NCBI GenBank assembly: GCA_964237235.1
Contig: CAXSGY010000004.1
Location: forward strand, 1 to 64,000
DNA: 64,000 nucleotides
Reading direction: 5' to 3'
From: GCA-002050365 sp964237235
GTDB lineage: Bacteria > Acidobacteriota > Blastocatellia > Pyrinomonadales > Pyrinomonadaceae
Made by a program: the position numbers and the translations under genes. The notes beneath the pieces are model-generated. The model was given only the letters and a program-made list of their open reading frames with translations, searched no databases and had not been told where the DNA came from. This document shows, piece by piece, positions 17,277 to 26,119 of this stretch; positions within the stretch are counted from its first letter, which is position 1, and the number at the start of each line of letters is the position of its first letter.

Positions 17277-18524
17277 ATGCTTTACCTGTCGCAGATTCTG
17301 GCGCGTCCGGTTTTCGATGCCGAAGGCGAACGCATCGCCGCCGTCAAAGATATTATCGTGCGTTACGGCAGCGAAGATTATCCGCCGGTTCTAGGTTTAG
17401 TCGCGCGTTACCGCCGCCGCCTTTTTTTTATTCCGCGAGCGCGCATTTCGACGCTTGCCGAAAACGGCGTGCGGATGAATTCGGAAATTATTGATTTGCA
17501 TCCGTTTACCAGACGCGCGGGCGAAGTTTTATTAGCCAAAGACGTTTTGGACAACCAACTGATTGACGTTGACGGCAAAAGGGTCGTGCGCGTCAACGAC
17601 GTGCAGATTATCGAAGTCGGCGACGAATGGCGCGTGAGCGGCGCGGACATCAGTTTTCAGGGTTTCTTACGCCGTCTTCTGCCAAATGGATTTTACGGCA
17701 GCCGCCGCGTCGTCGAAGTGATAGACTGGGCTGATGTCGGCTATCTCGCCACCGACAAGGCGACCGCCGCCGTGCAGTTAAAGTCTTCTAAAGACAAACT
17801 TTCGCGTCTTCATCCGGTCGAAATCGCGCAGCTCGCCGAATCGCTTTCGCCGATTCACCGCACGGAAATCGTCGAATCGCTCGACGACGAAATCGCCGCC
17901 GACATCTTAGAAGAAATGTCCACCGAAAACCAGGCGCGAATTCTGGAAGAAATGGACGAAGAACGCGCCGCCGATATTCTGGAAGAAATGTCGCCCGACG
18001 ACGCGGTTGATGTTTTGGGCGAAATGGACGAAGAAAAGGCGCAGGAACTTTTCGACCTGATGGAAGGCGAAGAAAAAGCCGATGTCGCCGAGCTTTTGCC
18101 GTTCCACAAAGACACGGCGGGCGGTTTGATGACGACCGAATTTATCGTTTTCCCGAAGGATTTAACCGTCGGCGGCGCGATTGCCCGTTTAAGAGAAATG
18201 GCGGAAACGCCGAATATGATTTATTACCTCTACGTCGTCGAAGAGGAAAATTCGTGGAAATTAGCCGGTTTGATTTCGCTTCGCAGCTTGATTTTAGCCG
18301 ATCCGACGCTGCCTCTGTCGGAAGTAATGCGCGATAAATTTCAATTCGCGCATCCGAACGACGATGCGGAAGAAGTCGCGCAAACGATTGCCGAATATAA
18401 CCTTTTAGCGTTGCCGGTCGTTGACGATTTGGGTGAAATCGCCGGCATTGTGACGGTTGACGACGCGATGGAAATCTTGCTGCCGAAAAATCTTAATAAT
18501 CGCCTGCCGCGTCTTTTTGGTTAA
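17277..18524 (+). CDS. PRC-barrel / MgtE-N / CBS protein lacking the transport domain
   Basis: The 415-residue soluble protein begins with two PRC-barrel-like segments (about 1-80 and 85-155). An MgtE intracellular N-domain follows (about 165-285), a superhelix of repeated D-I-L-E-E-M / E-R-A-A-D helices, and then a tandem CBS pair (about 285-405). The MgtE membrane domain is absent; a stop follows the second CBS. Proteins with this layout exist in other phyla and probably sense Mg2+ or adenine nucleotides; the partner is unknown. The acidic helices resemble the Mg2+-binding gate of MgtE. The start ATG lacks a strong ribosome site but the PRC domain begins at once. Confidence 0.85.
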   Translation: MLYLSQILARPVFDAEGERIAAVKDIIVRYGSEDYPPVLGLVARYRRRLFFIPRARISTLAENGVRMNSEIIDLHPFTRRAGEVLLAKDVLDNQLIDVDGKRVVRVNDVQIIEVGDEWRVSGADISFQGFLRRLLPNGFYGSRRVVEVIDWADVGYLATDKATAAVQLKSSKDKLSRLHPVEIAQLAESLSPIHRTEIVESLDDEIAADILEEMSTENQARILEEMDEERAADILEEMSPDDAVDVLGEMDEEKAQELFDLMEGEEKADVAELLPFHKDTAGGLMTTEFIVFPKDLTVGGAIARLREMAETPNMIYYLYVVEEENSWKLAGLISLRSLILADPTLPLSEVMRDKFQFAHPNDDAEEVAQTIAEYNLLALPVVDDLGEIAGIVTVDDAMEILLPKNLNNRLPRLFG

Positions 18525-18906
18525 ATAACCTGCATCAATGCAAGAGGACGCGCGAATAAAAGCGAAGATTGAGAGCCAAACAGCAGGCATTTATCCGAGA
18601 AAAAAGTCCGCCCTGCGGACAACGGAATTTAGCTACAGGTGAAGCGCAGCGTAACTTGAAGTTCTCGCCGAAAAAGATTTCCGAGTCCGCTTGCGAACGA
18701 CAGAAATTTCTGCCGCCGGTAAATCGGCTCAAACGAAATCTTCAATCGAATAGCTACAGGCTTGTGCCTGTAGCCTAATTCCGTTTTTGCTTCGCAGAAA
18801 GGAGTTTGTTTTGAACAGTCGCTTTTCGACAGAACAAATACGACATTAAAAATTTTTCAATTTAACACTGGCTCTTGTTTGTTCTCAGCGGCGCGCGGTT
18901 TCTAAT
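18525..18906. other. Intergenic region between convergent genes with AGCTACAGG repeats
   Basis: AGCTACAGG occurs at 18631-18639 and 18752-18760. The second copy is part of a hairpin: CTACAGGC 18754-18761, loop TTGT, GCCTGTAG 18766-18773. A 69-codon frame across this stretch is repeat-derived and not a gene in my view. No clear terminator for either flanking gene is visible. Confidence 0.5.
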
Positions 18907-21285
18907 TTACAAACCAATTTTTTCCAATAAAGCTTGAAATCTCGCATCGCCGCGCAGATTATCAACCACCGGCTCGACTTTGAGAAACGGCAAAAAACCC
19001 GAACGCTCTTTGCAGGCTTTGTCGAGCCATTCAAACGCCGCGTCGAAATCTCCTAAACCGGCGTAAATGATCGCAAAATTATAAGCCGGAACGTAAGTTT
19101 CGCGGTCTATGTCTTCGAGGCTCGCTAAAACTCGTACGGCTTCCGCGCGACTGCCGGCGACGGCGTAAGCGAAGCCGAGATACGATTCAAACGCCAAACC
19201 GCCGCTCGAATATTTGACGGCGTTCGTCAATGCCGCCACCGCTTCGTCAAATTTTCCCAACTGCAAATAAGCCAAGCCGAGATTGCGAAAGGCGAACGTC
19301 GAGCGTTTGTCCATCTCCAACGCCTTTTCGCATTCTTCAATCGCTCGTTCAAAATCGCGGGCGAAATAAAAAGCGTAGCCGAGGCTGACGTGCGCGAACG
19401 GCGACAGCGGGTCGAGCGTTTGCACGGATCGGCATTTTTCAATCGCTTCGGCGTGTCGTCCGGCGGCTTTGAAGAAAAATCCCAAACCGTCGTGCGCGTT
19501 CGGATAATTCGGGCTGAGCCGGATGGCTTTCTGAAATTCGCGTTCGGCTCGTTGAAAATCCCAATCGTAGAGCAGATTGGCGAAGCCGAGCGAACAATGC
19601 GCTTCGCCGAGCGCGTCGTCGAGTTCGAGAGCTTTCAGCGCGGCGGCTTTCGATTTCGGGTAAGCCGCTTCGGGCAGCCAGCCGCCGGTCGAAGAAGCGA
19701 GAAAACCGTAGGCTTCGGCGATGCCCGAAAAGGCGAGCGCGTAATTCGGGTCTAAATCAATCGCTTTTTGAAAATATTCGATGCCTTTTTTTATCCAATT
19801 TTCGGTGCGCTTGCTGGTGACAAAATAGCGACCTTTCAAATAAAATTGATACGCTTCGGCGTTTTCCGTATAACGTTTGGCGAGCTGTTTTTTGTCTGCG
19901 CCCGACAATTTCAAGCGCAGTTTTTCGCTGATGTCTTCGGCGATTTCTTCGACCAGAGTGAAAATGTCGGTTAATTCGCGGCGGTATTGGTCGCCCCAGA
20001 TTTGCGCTTCGTTGGCAATGTCCACGAGTTCGGCTTTGACGATTAGATTTTCGCCGATTTGTGAGACGCGTCCCGTGAAAATCGCGCGAACGCCGAGTTC
20101 GCCGCCGATTTTCTGCAAATCCGTTTCCTTTCCCTTGTAGCGAAAAACCGTGTTGCGCGGCACGACGCGCAGTTTCGGCAATTTGGAAAGCGAATTGATG
20201 ATGCATTCGGTAATGCCGTCGGAGAGATATTCGGCGTTTGCGTCTTTGCTTTCGTTGACGAGTGGCAGAACGGCGAGCGAATCAATCGCTCTGCGCGTCC
20301 GGCGTTTCGAGCGCAGCGCGGTTTTCGTTAAAATTTGCGTCGCTTTTTCTTCAAAAGCGATTTCGGCGTTTTCGGTTTGATGTCTGATCGTCGAAATGCC
20401 GGTTTCTTCCAACTCATTTTCAAACTCCAAACGCCGTCTGACGCGCTTTAAATCTCTGGCAAAATCTTTGATCGTTTGATAGCGTTCTTCGAGCTTTTTA
20501 TCTAACGCTCTGGCGACGCTCGCGGCAAGTTCAAGCGGAATATTTTTCGCCGTTTGATCGAGCGGCTCCGGCTCGCCGGTTAAAATCGCGGCGATAACAT
20601 CGCTCGCCGTCGCGCCTTTAAAAGGAAGCTGTCCGGCAATCAGTTCGTAAACGACCGTGCCGAGACTGAAAATGTCCGAACGCGCGTCAACTTCCAGACC
20701 GCGCGCCTGTTCGGGCGACATATAAAACGCCGTGCCGATAATCGTTCCCGGATTCGTCATCGGCTGAATTATCGTCGCGGCTTCCGCGTTTGCTTTCGGC
20801 GCGTCGCGCTCGACGAGTTTGGCGATGCCGAAATCGAGAATTTTCACGTAACCGTCGGCGCGAACCATTATATTTTCCGGTTTGATGTCGCGGTGGACGA
20901 TTTGCGCGGCGTGCGCGGCAGCAAGCGCGTTTGCCGTCTGAACGGCGATGTCTAAAATTTCCGTCAAAGCGAACGAAGCGTTCTTCATTCGCCGGCGCAG
21001 CGTTTCGCCCTCGACAAATTCGGCGACGATAAAATGCGCGTCGTCGAGTTCGCCGATGTCGAAAATCGTTAGAATATTCGGATGATTCAGCGCGGAGACG
21101 GCGAGGGCTTCGCGGCGAAAACGCTCGATTGCCGATGCGTCGCGCATCAACGTTTCGGGCAGAATTTTAATGGCGACATCGCGCTTCAAACGCGTGTCGT
21201 GCGCCAGATAAATCTCGCCCATTCCGCCCGCGCCGATTGACGAGCGAATACTGTAAAACCCGAATTTTTTACCGGCGGCGAACAT
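18907..21285 (-). CDS. Hanks-type Ser/Thr protein kinase with TolB-like and TPR domains
   Basis: The 792-residue protein starts with a complete kinase domain: glycine loop GAGGMGEIYLAHD (18-30), VAIK lysine 40, HRDIKPEN (131-138), DFG (151-153) and a GTAFYMSPEQARG activation segment. A linker of about 80 residues follows. Next is a TolB-like/FlgO-type domain (about 340-470, beginning SLAVLPLVNESKDANAEYLS), then a run of TPR repeats to the end (about 475-785). No membrane helix is obvious, so it is probably cytoplasmic. This architecture is abundant in Acidobacteriota and related groups. Substrates are unknown; the OmpA-like protein at 28888 carries repeated Thr motifs that might be targets, which is speculation. 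Confidence 0.93.
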   Translation of the reverse strand: MFAAGKKFGFYSIRSSIGAGGMGEIYLAHDTRLKRDVAIKILPETLMRDASAIERFRREALAVSALNHPNILTIFDIGELDDAHFIVAEFVEGETLRRRMKNASFALTEILDIAVQTANALAAAHAAQIVHRDIKPENIMVRADGYVKILDFGIAKLVERDAPKANAEAATIIQPMTNPGTIIGTAFYMSPEQARGLEVDARSDIFSLGTVVYELIAGQLPFKGATASDVIAAILTGEPEPLDQTAKNIPLELAASVARALDKKLEERYQTIKDFARDLKRVRRRLEFENELEETGISTIRHQTENAEIAFEEKATQILTKTALRSKRRTRRAIDSLAVLPLVNESKDANAEYLSDGITECIINSLSKLPKLRVVPRNTVFRYKGKETDLQKIGGELGVRAIFTGRVSQIGENLIVKAELVDIANEAQIWGDQYRRELTDIFTLVEEIAEDISEKLRLKLSGADKKQLAKRYTENAEAYQFYLKGRYFVTSKRTENWIKKGIEYFQKAIDLDPNYALAFSGIAEAYGFLASSTGGWLPEAAYPKSKAAALKALELDDALGEAHCSLGFANLLYDWDFQRAEREFQKAIRLSPNYPNAHDGLGFFFKAAGRHAEAIEKCRSVQTLDPLSPFAHVSLGYAFYFARDFERAIEECEKALEMDKRSTFAFRNLGLAYLQLGKFDEAVAALTNAVKYSSGGLAFESYLGFAYAVAGSRAEAVRVLASLEDIDRETYVPAYNFAIIYAGLGDFDAAFEWLDKACKERSGFLPFLKVEPVVDNLRGDARFQALLEKIGL

Positions 21286-21424
21286 CTTTGAAAGTCTCTG
21301 ATTATAACATTCATTTCATTGATGAAACAATTTATTCAAGCGATTTTTAACGCCGGTTTCTTCGTCCAAATCAATAAATAATTCGTCTTATCAATTACAA
21401 AAATCGAAATAATTTTTCGCCCGA

Positions 21425-21454
21425 TTGTTAATCGAGGCGACGAATTGGTAAAAT
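21425..21454 (+). promoter_or_regulatory. Possible sigma-70-type promoter of the thioredoxin-fold genes
   Basis: TTGTTA (21425-21430), an 18-base spacer and TAAAAT (21449-21454) lie 55 bases before the start of the redoxin gene. This is a visual match only. Confidence 0.3.
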
Positions 21455-21508
21455 AGGCATCTAATCGAAAATAAACCCGAAAATAAATCAAGGAGTTTGC
21501 AAGGAAAA

Positions 21509-22105
21509 ATGAAAAGATTAAGTTTTATAACGGCGGCTTTTTTAATCGCCGCGGCATTTGTTTCATTCAGTTACGTCAGCGCGAACGACAAAATCACCGT
21601 CGGCGCGACGCTCGATAATTTTACACTGCCCGACACGAACGGCGCGCAGAAATCTTTAAATGATTTGAAGGGAAAAAACGGCGCGATTTTAGTTTTCATC
21701 TCAACGCAGTGTCCGGTCGTCAGAGGTTACAACGAGCGCATCATCAAGCTCGCCGCTGATTATCAGTCGAAGGGCGTAAATGTTATCGGCATCAATTCAA
21801 ACGCGACCGAATCGCCGGAAACAATCAAATCGCACGCCGCCGAAAACTACAAGTTCCCTGTTTTAATTGATAAAGGCAATGTTTTAGCCGACAAACTCGA
21901 CGCGAACACCACGCCGGAAACTTTCTATTTCGACGCGAAAAACGTGTTGGTTTATCACGGCGCGATTGACAACGACCGTTCGGGCGAAAACGTGACGAAC
22001 AATTATCTGCGCGATGCGCTCGACCAGAATTTGAGCGGCAAACCCGTCGCTAAAACCAGCGCGAACGCCTTTGGCTGCTCGATCAAACGAATGGCGAAAA
22101 ACTAA
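21509..22105 (+). CDS. Secreted redoxin (AhpC/TSA-type thioredoxin fold)
   Basis: The ATG at 21509 is preceded by AAGGA at 21501-21505 and AAGGAG at 21490; it yields a 198-residue protein with a signal peptide (about 1-24). The domain is a peroxiredoxin-like thioredoxin fold, with the opening VGATLDNFTLPDTNG and a single active-site Cys in STQCPVVRGYN, where thioredoxins have C-x-x-C. A cis-Pro-type segment TTPETFYFD follows. A second Cys lies near the C-terminus (AFGCSIKR). It may reduce peroxides or act as a thiol protein in the periplasm. The next gene, 9 bases on, is a TlpA-like thioredoxin, a probable redox partner in the same transcript. Confidence 0.85.
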   Translation: MKRLSFITAAFLIAAAFVSFSYVSANDKITVGATLDNFTLPDTNGAQKSLNDLKGKNGAILVFISTQCPVVRGYNERIIKLAADYQSKGVNVIGINSNATESPETIKSHAAENYKFPVLIDKGNVLADKLDANTTPETFYFDAKNVLVYHGAIDNDRSGENVTNNYLRDALDQNLSGKPVAKTSANAFGCSIKRMAKN

Positions 22106-22114
22106 AAAATACGA

Positions 22115-23047
22115 ATGATTAACGATAATTTCGACGAAATAAAATTGCGGAACGCGCGCGGAAACCGAGTTTCCCATCTGTTCCGCGCTGTTCGCAAAAC
22201 CGCGATTTTCGGTCTGATTTTGTTCGCCGTCTCCGCTTCGGCGATTTTCGGGCAAACGAAAAAACCGGCAGCGAAAACCGCCGCTCCGAAAGCGACCGCC
22301 GCCAATTTGCCGAAGGTGACGCAAATCGGTTCGGAAGAATTAAAAAATATTCTCAAACCGAACGGCAAGCCTCTGCTGGTCAATTTTTGGGCGACGTGGT
22401 GCGGACCGTGCCGCGAAGAATTTCCCGACCTTGTGAAAATCAGCAACGATTACAAAGATAAAATTGACGTGAAAACCGTTTCGCTCGACGAGCTTTCGGA
22501 AATTGACGGCGACGTGCCGAAGTTTCTGGCGCAGACGAAGGCGGAAATGCCGAGCTATTTATTGAAAGTCCCGGACGAAGACGCGACCATTGCCGGCGTT
22601 TCCAAAAACTGGCAGGGCGGCTTGCCGTTCACGATTCTTTACGACGAACGCGGCGCGGTCATCTATTCGGAGCAGAAAAAGTTTAATCCCGATTTTTTGC
22701 GCGGGCAGATTGATAAAATTCTCGCCGAACAACCGGCGAAAACCGCTTCGAGCGCGATTGTCGAGCTGCCGAAAAACGCTCTCGACGCGGATTTGACTTA
22801 TGAAAAAGGGCAAACCGAAGCCAAAAAAGATGTCGCGCGCGGTAAATTAATTATCAAGCGATACGGTTTCGGTCCGTCGCCGCATCCCGACAAATTGCTG
22901 GAAAAATATGGCATCGAATTGAACGAATACGGTTGTCTGATTTCCGCCAATCTAATCGCTTACGTGAAAGGTTACAACGAAATCTCGCTGGCGGAGATAA
23001 AAAGGAAATACGGCGACGAACCGTTTGAGGCGATGAGAGGCAAATAA
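22115..23047 (+). CDS. TlpA/ResA-like thioredoxin-fold protein
   Basis: The 310-residue protein has an N-terminal hydrophobic segment (about 28-48) acting as signal or anchor, then an Ala/Lys/Pro-rich stretch. The thioredoxin-like domain (about 65-210) has the active site WATWCGPCREE and the family's cis-Pro region GLPFTILYD. The C-terminal 90 residues form an extra region with ARGKLIIKRYGFGPSPHPD and a conserved-looking Cys (YGCLISANL); I do not recognise it as a named domain. It probably reduces disulfides outside the cytoplasm, together with the redoxin just upstream. A strong terminator follows. Confidence 0.85.
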   Translation: MINDNFDEIKLRNARGNRVSHLFRAVRKTAIFGLILFAVSASAIFGQTKKPAAKTAAPKATAANLPKVTQIGSEELKNILKPNGKPLLVNFWATWCGPCREEFPDLVKISNDYKDKIDVKTVSLDELSEIDGDVPKFLAQTKAEMPSYLLKVPDEDATIAGVSKNWQGGLPFTILYDERGAVIYSEQKKFNPDFLRGQIDKILAEQPAKTASSAIVELPKNALDADLTYEKGQTEAKKDVARGKLIIKRYGFGPSPHPDKLLEKYGIELNEYGCLISANLIAYVKGYNEISLAEIKRKYGDEPFEAMRGK

Positions 23048-23082
23048 GCCGCGATTCGGCAAATCAATTTAAATTTTAACGA

Positions 23083-23140
23083 AGAGTTTATGCGGTTCGG
23101 ATTTGAAAAACGAGTCCGAACCGCATAAACTCTCTTTTTT
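23083..23140 (+). terminator. Rho-independent terminator after the thioredoxin operon
   Basis: A perfect 19-bp stem (23083-23101 with 23115-23133) and a 13-base loop is followed by CTTTTTT to 23140. Confidence 0.9.
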
Positions 23141-23183
23141 GTTTTAAACCGCTGAATTTTCGATTTTGAAAGAGAATTAAACG

Positions 23184-25442
23184 ATGAACGCTTCCGCAAT
23201 CACGCCCGAAATCGTCGCCCAACACGGATTTACGCCCGAAGAATACGAAAAGGTTCTGGAAATAATGCGGCGCGCGCCGACGATGACCGAACTCGGCATT
23301 TTCTCAGTAATGTGGTCGGAACATTGCAGTTACAAATCTTCGCGCGTCCATCTGAAACGCTTGCCGACGACCGGCGAGCGCGTGATTGTGCCGCCGGGCG
23401 AAAACGCCGGAGTCGTGGACATCGGCGACGATTGGTGCGTCGCCTTTAAGGTCGAATCGCACAATCATCCGTCGTTTATCGAACCGTTTCAAGGCGCGGC
23501 AACCGGTGTCGGAGGCATTTTGCGCGACGTTTTTACGATGGGCGCGCGCCCGATTGCGCTGATGAACTCTTTGCGTTTCGGTCGTCTCGACGATTCAAGA
23601 CACGGTAAGCGAAATAAATCTATTTTAAAGGGCTGTGTTGACGGCATCGCGCATTACGGAAACTGCTTTGGAACGGCGACTGTCGGCGGCGAAGTCGTTT
23701 TTGATGATTCTTACAGCTTGAATCCGCTCGTCAACGCCTTCGCGCTCGGCATCGTCCGCAAAGACCAGATTTTCTTCGGCAAGGCGGAAGGCATCGGCAA
23801 TCCGGTTCTGTATGTCGGCGCGAAAACGGGACGCGACGGCATTCACGGCGCGACGATGGCGAGCGCGGAGTTTGACGAGGAAGCGTTGGAAAAACGTCCA
23901 ACCGTACAGGTCGGCGATCCGTTTCTGGAAAAACTTCTGCTCGAAGCGTGTCTGGAAGCGATGCGTTCGGGCGCGATTGCCGGCATTCAGGATATGGGCG
24001 CGGCGGGACTTACTTCTTCGAGCGTCGAGATGGCGGCGCGCGCCGGAACCGGTCTGGATTTGGATTTGACGCTCGTTCCGCAGCGTGAAACGAATATGAC
24101 GGCGTATGAAATGATGCTCAGCGAATCGCAGGAACGGATGCTGATCGTCGCCCGTTCGGGACGCGAAAAACAGGTCGTTGATATTTTCAAAAAATGGGAT
24201 TTGGACGCGGTCGTCATCGGTCGCGTCGTCGAAGGCAACCGCCTGCGCGTTTTTCACAACGACAAGCTCGAAGCCGATATTCCGGTTGATACAGTGACCG
24301 ATGCCGCGCCAAAATATCATCGTCCGATGAGTCCCAAGTCCCAAGTCCCAAGTCTTAAGTCGGAAGGAAATGTTGACCTGAGACTTGAGACTTGGGACTT
24401 GGGACAATGTTTAAAAAGGCTTCTCGCCGCGCCGAATATTTGTTCCAAGCGTTGGGTTTACGAGCAATACGACACGATGGTGCGGACGAATACGGCGATT
24501 TTGCCGGGTGCGGACGCGGCGGTTGTTCGTATTAAAGAAACGCGCCGCGCGGTTTCGATGTGTCTCGACGGCAACGGGAAATTTTCGGCGATTAATCCGC
24601 GAATGGGCGCGAAATTAATCGTCGCCGAATCCGCCCGAAATAACGTCTGCGTCGGCGCGAAACCGATTGCCGTGACGAATTGTCTAAATTTTCCTTCGCC
24701 CGAACGACCGGAAGTTATGTGGGCGTTTTCGGAGACGATTGACGGCATCACCGAAGCCTGCGAAGCGTTTGAAACGCCGGTTATTTCGGGCAACGTCTCG
24801 TTTTATAACGAAACCGACGGCAAAGGAATTTTGCCGACACCGACTATCGGAATGGTCGGTTTAATCGAAGATGTCAGAAAAATTATTACCTGCGGCTTCA
24901 AATCGCCGGGCGACGTGATTGCGATTCTGGGCGAAACGAAAATGGATTTGGCGGCGAGCGAATTCGCGCAAACGATTTTAGGTTTGACGACCGACGAATT
25001 GATCGAAAACGGCGAAGTTCCCGGCATTGATTTGAATTTAGAGCGAACCGTTCAGGATACCTGCCTGAAATTGGCGGATCAGTTTCTTTTGAAATCGGCG
25101 CACGATTGTTCGGACGGCGGCTTGGCAATCTGCGTCGCCGAAAGCTGTTTTTCGTCGCTCAACCGCGAAGCCGTCGGCGCGGAAATCGAATTAAATGATG
25201 TAAATTTACCGGCTGAAGCAATTCTTTTCGGCGAAACGCCGTCGCGCATCATCGTCAGCTTTACGCCGGAAAATCTCGAACGAGTCAAAGAAATCGTCGG
25301 CGATTGTCCGTTTGAAGTTATTGGTAAAGTTACAAACGCGGATTTGAAATTCAAGATTAACGGTGAAGAAAGAATTTCCGCGCCGCTCGCCGAGCTGGAA
25401 AACGTCTGGAAATTCGCGCTCGAAAAACAGTTGGAAAACTAA
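23184..25442 (+). CDS. purL: Phosphoribosylformylglycinamidine synthase II (with a repeat-derived insertion)
   Basis: The 752-residue protein is the small PurL type, which makes FGAM from FGAR with ATP and ammonia supplied by PurQ/PurS. Family marks are present: MWSEHCSYKSSR near the N-terminus, the nucleotide-binding KVESHNHPS, GAATGVGGILRD, GIQDMGAAGL, SESQERML, and in the second half NVCVGAKPIAVTNCLNFP and HDCSDGGL. Between the two halves, after PKYHRP and before the conserved ICSKRWVYEQYD, lies a stretch of about 25 residues (about 383-408) encoded entirely by an inverted heptamer array. The frame is kept. That region is a linker in PurL, so the enzyme probably still works. purQ and purS are not in the window. 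The stop overlaps the convergent methyltransferase-like gene by 4 bases. Confidence 0.95.
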   Translation: MNASAITPEIVAQHGFTPEEYEKVLEIMRRAPTMTELGIFSVMWSEHCSYKSSRVHLKRLPTTGERVIVPPGENAGVVDIGDDWCVAFKVESHNHPSFIEPFQGAATGVGGILRDVFTMGARPIALMNSLRFGRLDDSRHGKRNKSILKGCVDGIAHYGNCFGTATVGGEVVFDDSYSLNPLVNAFALGIVRKDQIFFGKAEGIGNPVLYVGAKTGRDGIHGATMASAEFDEEALEKRPTVQVGDPFLEKLLLEACLEAMRSGAIAGIQDMGAAGLTSSSVEMAARAGTGLDLDLTLVPQRETNMTAYEMMLSESQERMLIVARSGREKQVVDIFKKWDLDAVVIGRVVEGNRLRVFHNDKLEADIPVDTVTDAAPKYHRPMSPKSQVPSLKSEGNVDLRLETWDLGQCLKRLLAAPNICSKRWVYEQYDTMVRTNTAILPGADAAVVRIKETRRAVSMCLDGNGKFSAINPRMGAKLIVAESARNNVCVGAKPIAVTNCLNFPSPERPEVMWAFSETIDGITEACEAFETPVISGNVSFYNETDGKGILPTPTIGMVGLIEDVRKIITCGFKSPGDVIAILGETKMDLAASEFAQTILGLTTDELIENGEVPGIDLNLERTVQDTCLKLADQFLLKSAHDCSDGGLAICVAESCFSSLNREAVGAEIELNDVNLPAEAILFGETPSRIIVSFTPENLERVKEIVGDCPFEVIGKVTNADLKFKINGEERISAPLAELENVWKFALEKQLEN
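24331..24405. repeat. Inverted array of the CCCAAGT heptamer inside purL
   Basis: The left arm (24331-24361) consists of CCCAAGT-type units; the right arm (24375-24405) is its reverse complement at 28 of 31 positions. The loop is 13 bases. The whole element is 75 bases, exactly 25 codons, and contains no in-frame stop. Confidence 0.95.
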
Positions 25443-26041
25443 AATTTCAAGAACGGAATAAACGCCGGAACGCGCCGCGCATATTCCTCATATTCGTTTG
25501 GAAAAGCGTCGCGGAGCAATTTTTCTTCACTGTTGACGCGGATTTTCGTGCCGATCAGAAAAATTATCACGCCGATTATCAACGCCGCCCAATGACTCAC
25601 AACCAAGCCAATCGAAATTAAAATACCGAACATCGCCGCATAAATCGGATGCCGCACGATTTGGTAAACGCCGCCCGTGATTAATTTGTGGTCTTCGATC
25701 AGACGCGCCTGAAAGCTCCATTGTTTGCCGAGTTCACGAACCGCCGAACCCGCCATCCAAACCGCGCCGACGACGATGAAAATCGCCAAAATCTGAAAAA
25801 TTATATTCAGCGCGAATTGTTCGCCGACGAGCGGAGAGAAAAACGGCGCACGCCGCACCGCCGAAACCAGACCGAAACTTACGCCCTGCAAAGCGATGCC
25901 GACAAACGACTTCGGAGCGCGTTTCGCGTCCGGCGCGGATCTTGGTTTTTTTCTAAACCAAAACGTGCCGGCGAAAACAAACCACGCAGCAAAAACGATC
26001 ACCGCTGCCGCTGCCGTTAGATAAAACGAAATCTCTTCCAT
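25439..26041 (-). CDS. Isoprenylcysteine carboxyl-methyltransferase-like membrane protein
   Basis: The start at 26041 is supported by AAAGAGG just upstream; an ATG 57 bases further up is less likely. The 200-residue protein has about four to five membrane helices and the C-terminal ICMT/PEMT-type signature: GVYQIVRHPIYAAMFG followed by EEKLLRDAFPNEYEEYARR. Family members methylate small hydrophobic or lipid-like substrates using S-adenosylmethionine in the membrane. The true substrate in bacteria is mostly unknown. It is tail-to-tail with purL, overlapping by 4 bases, and divergent from hemW with a 78-base gap. Confidence 0.8.
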   Translation of the reverse strand: MEEISFYLTAAAAVIVFAAWFVFAGTFWFRKKPRSAPDAKRAPKSFVGIALQGVSFGLVSAVRRAPFFSPLVGEQFALNIIFQILAIFIVVGAVWMAGSAVRELGKQWSFQARLIEDHKLITGGVYQIVRHPIYAAMFGILISIGLVVSHWAALIIGVIIFLIGTKIRVNSEEKLLRDAFPNEYEEYARRVPAFIPFLKF

Positions 26042-26119
26042 AAACCTCTTTCCCGATTCAAAAGGCAATACGCCGCCCGCGGCATTTTGTTCTGTCAAAA
26101 AACGGCGTAAAATAAAGCG

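Noticed and set aside
18569..18778. A 69-codon plus-strand frame between convergent genes
   Set aside because: It overlaps AGCTACAGG repeats and a hairpin, has no family match and no ribosome site; it looks repeat-derived.
24331..24405. Frameshift or assembly error in purL
   Set aside because: The insert is exactly 25 codons with no stop and the frame resumes at a conserved motif, so it reads as a real in-frame insertion.
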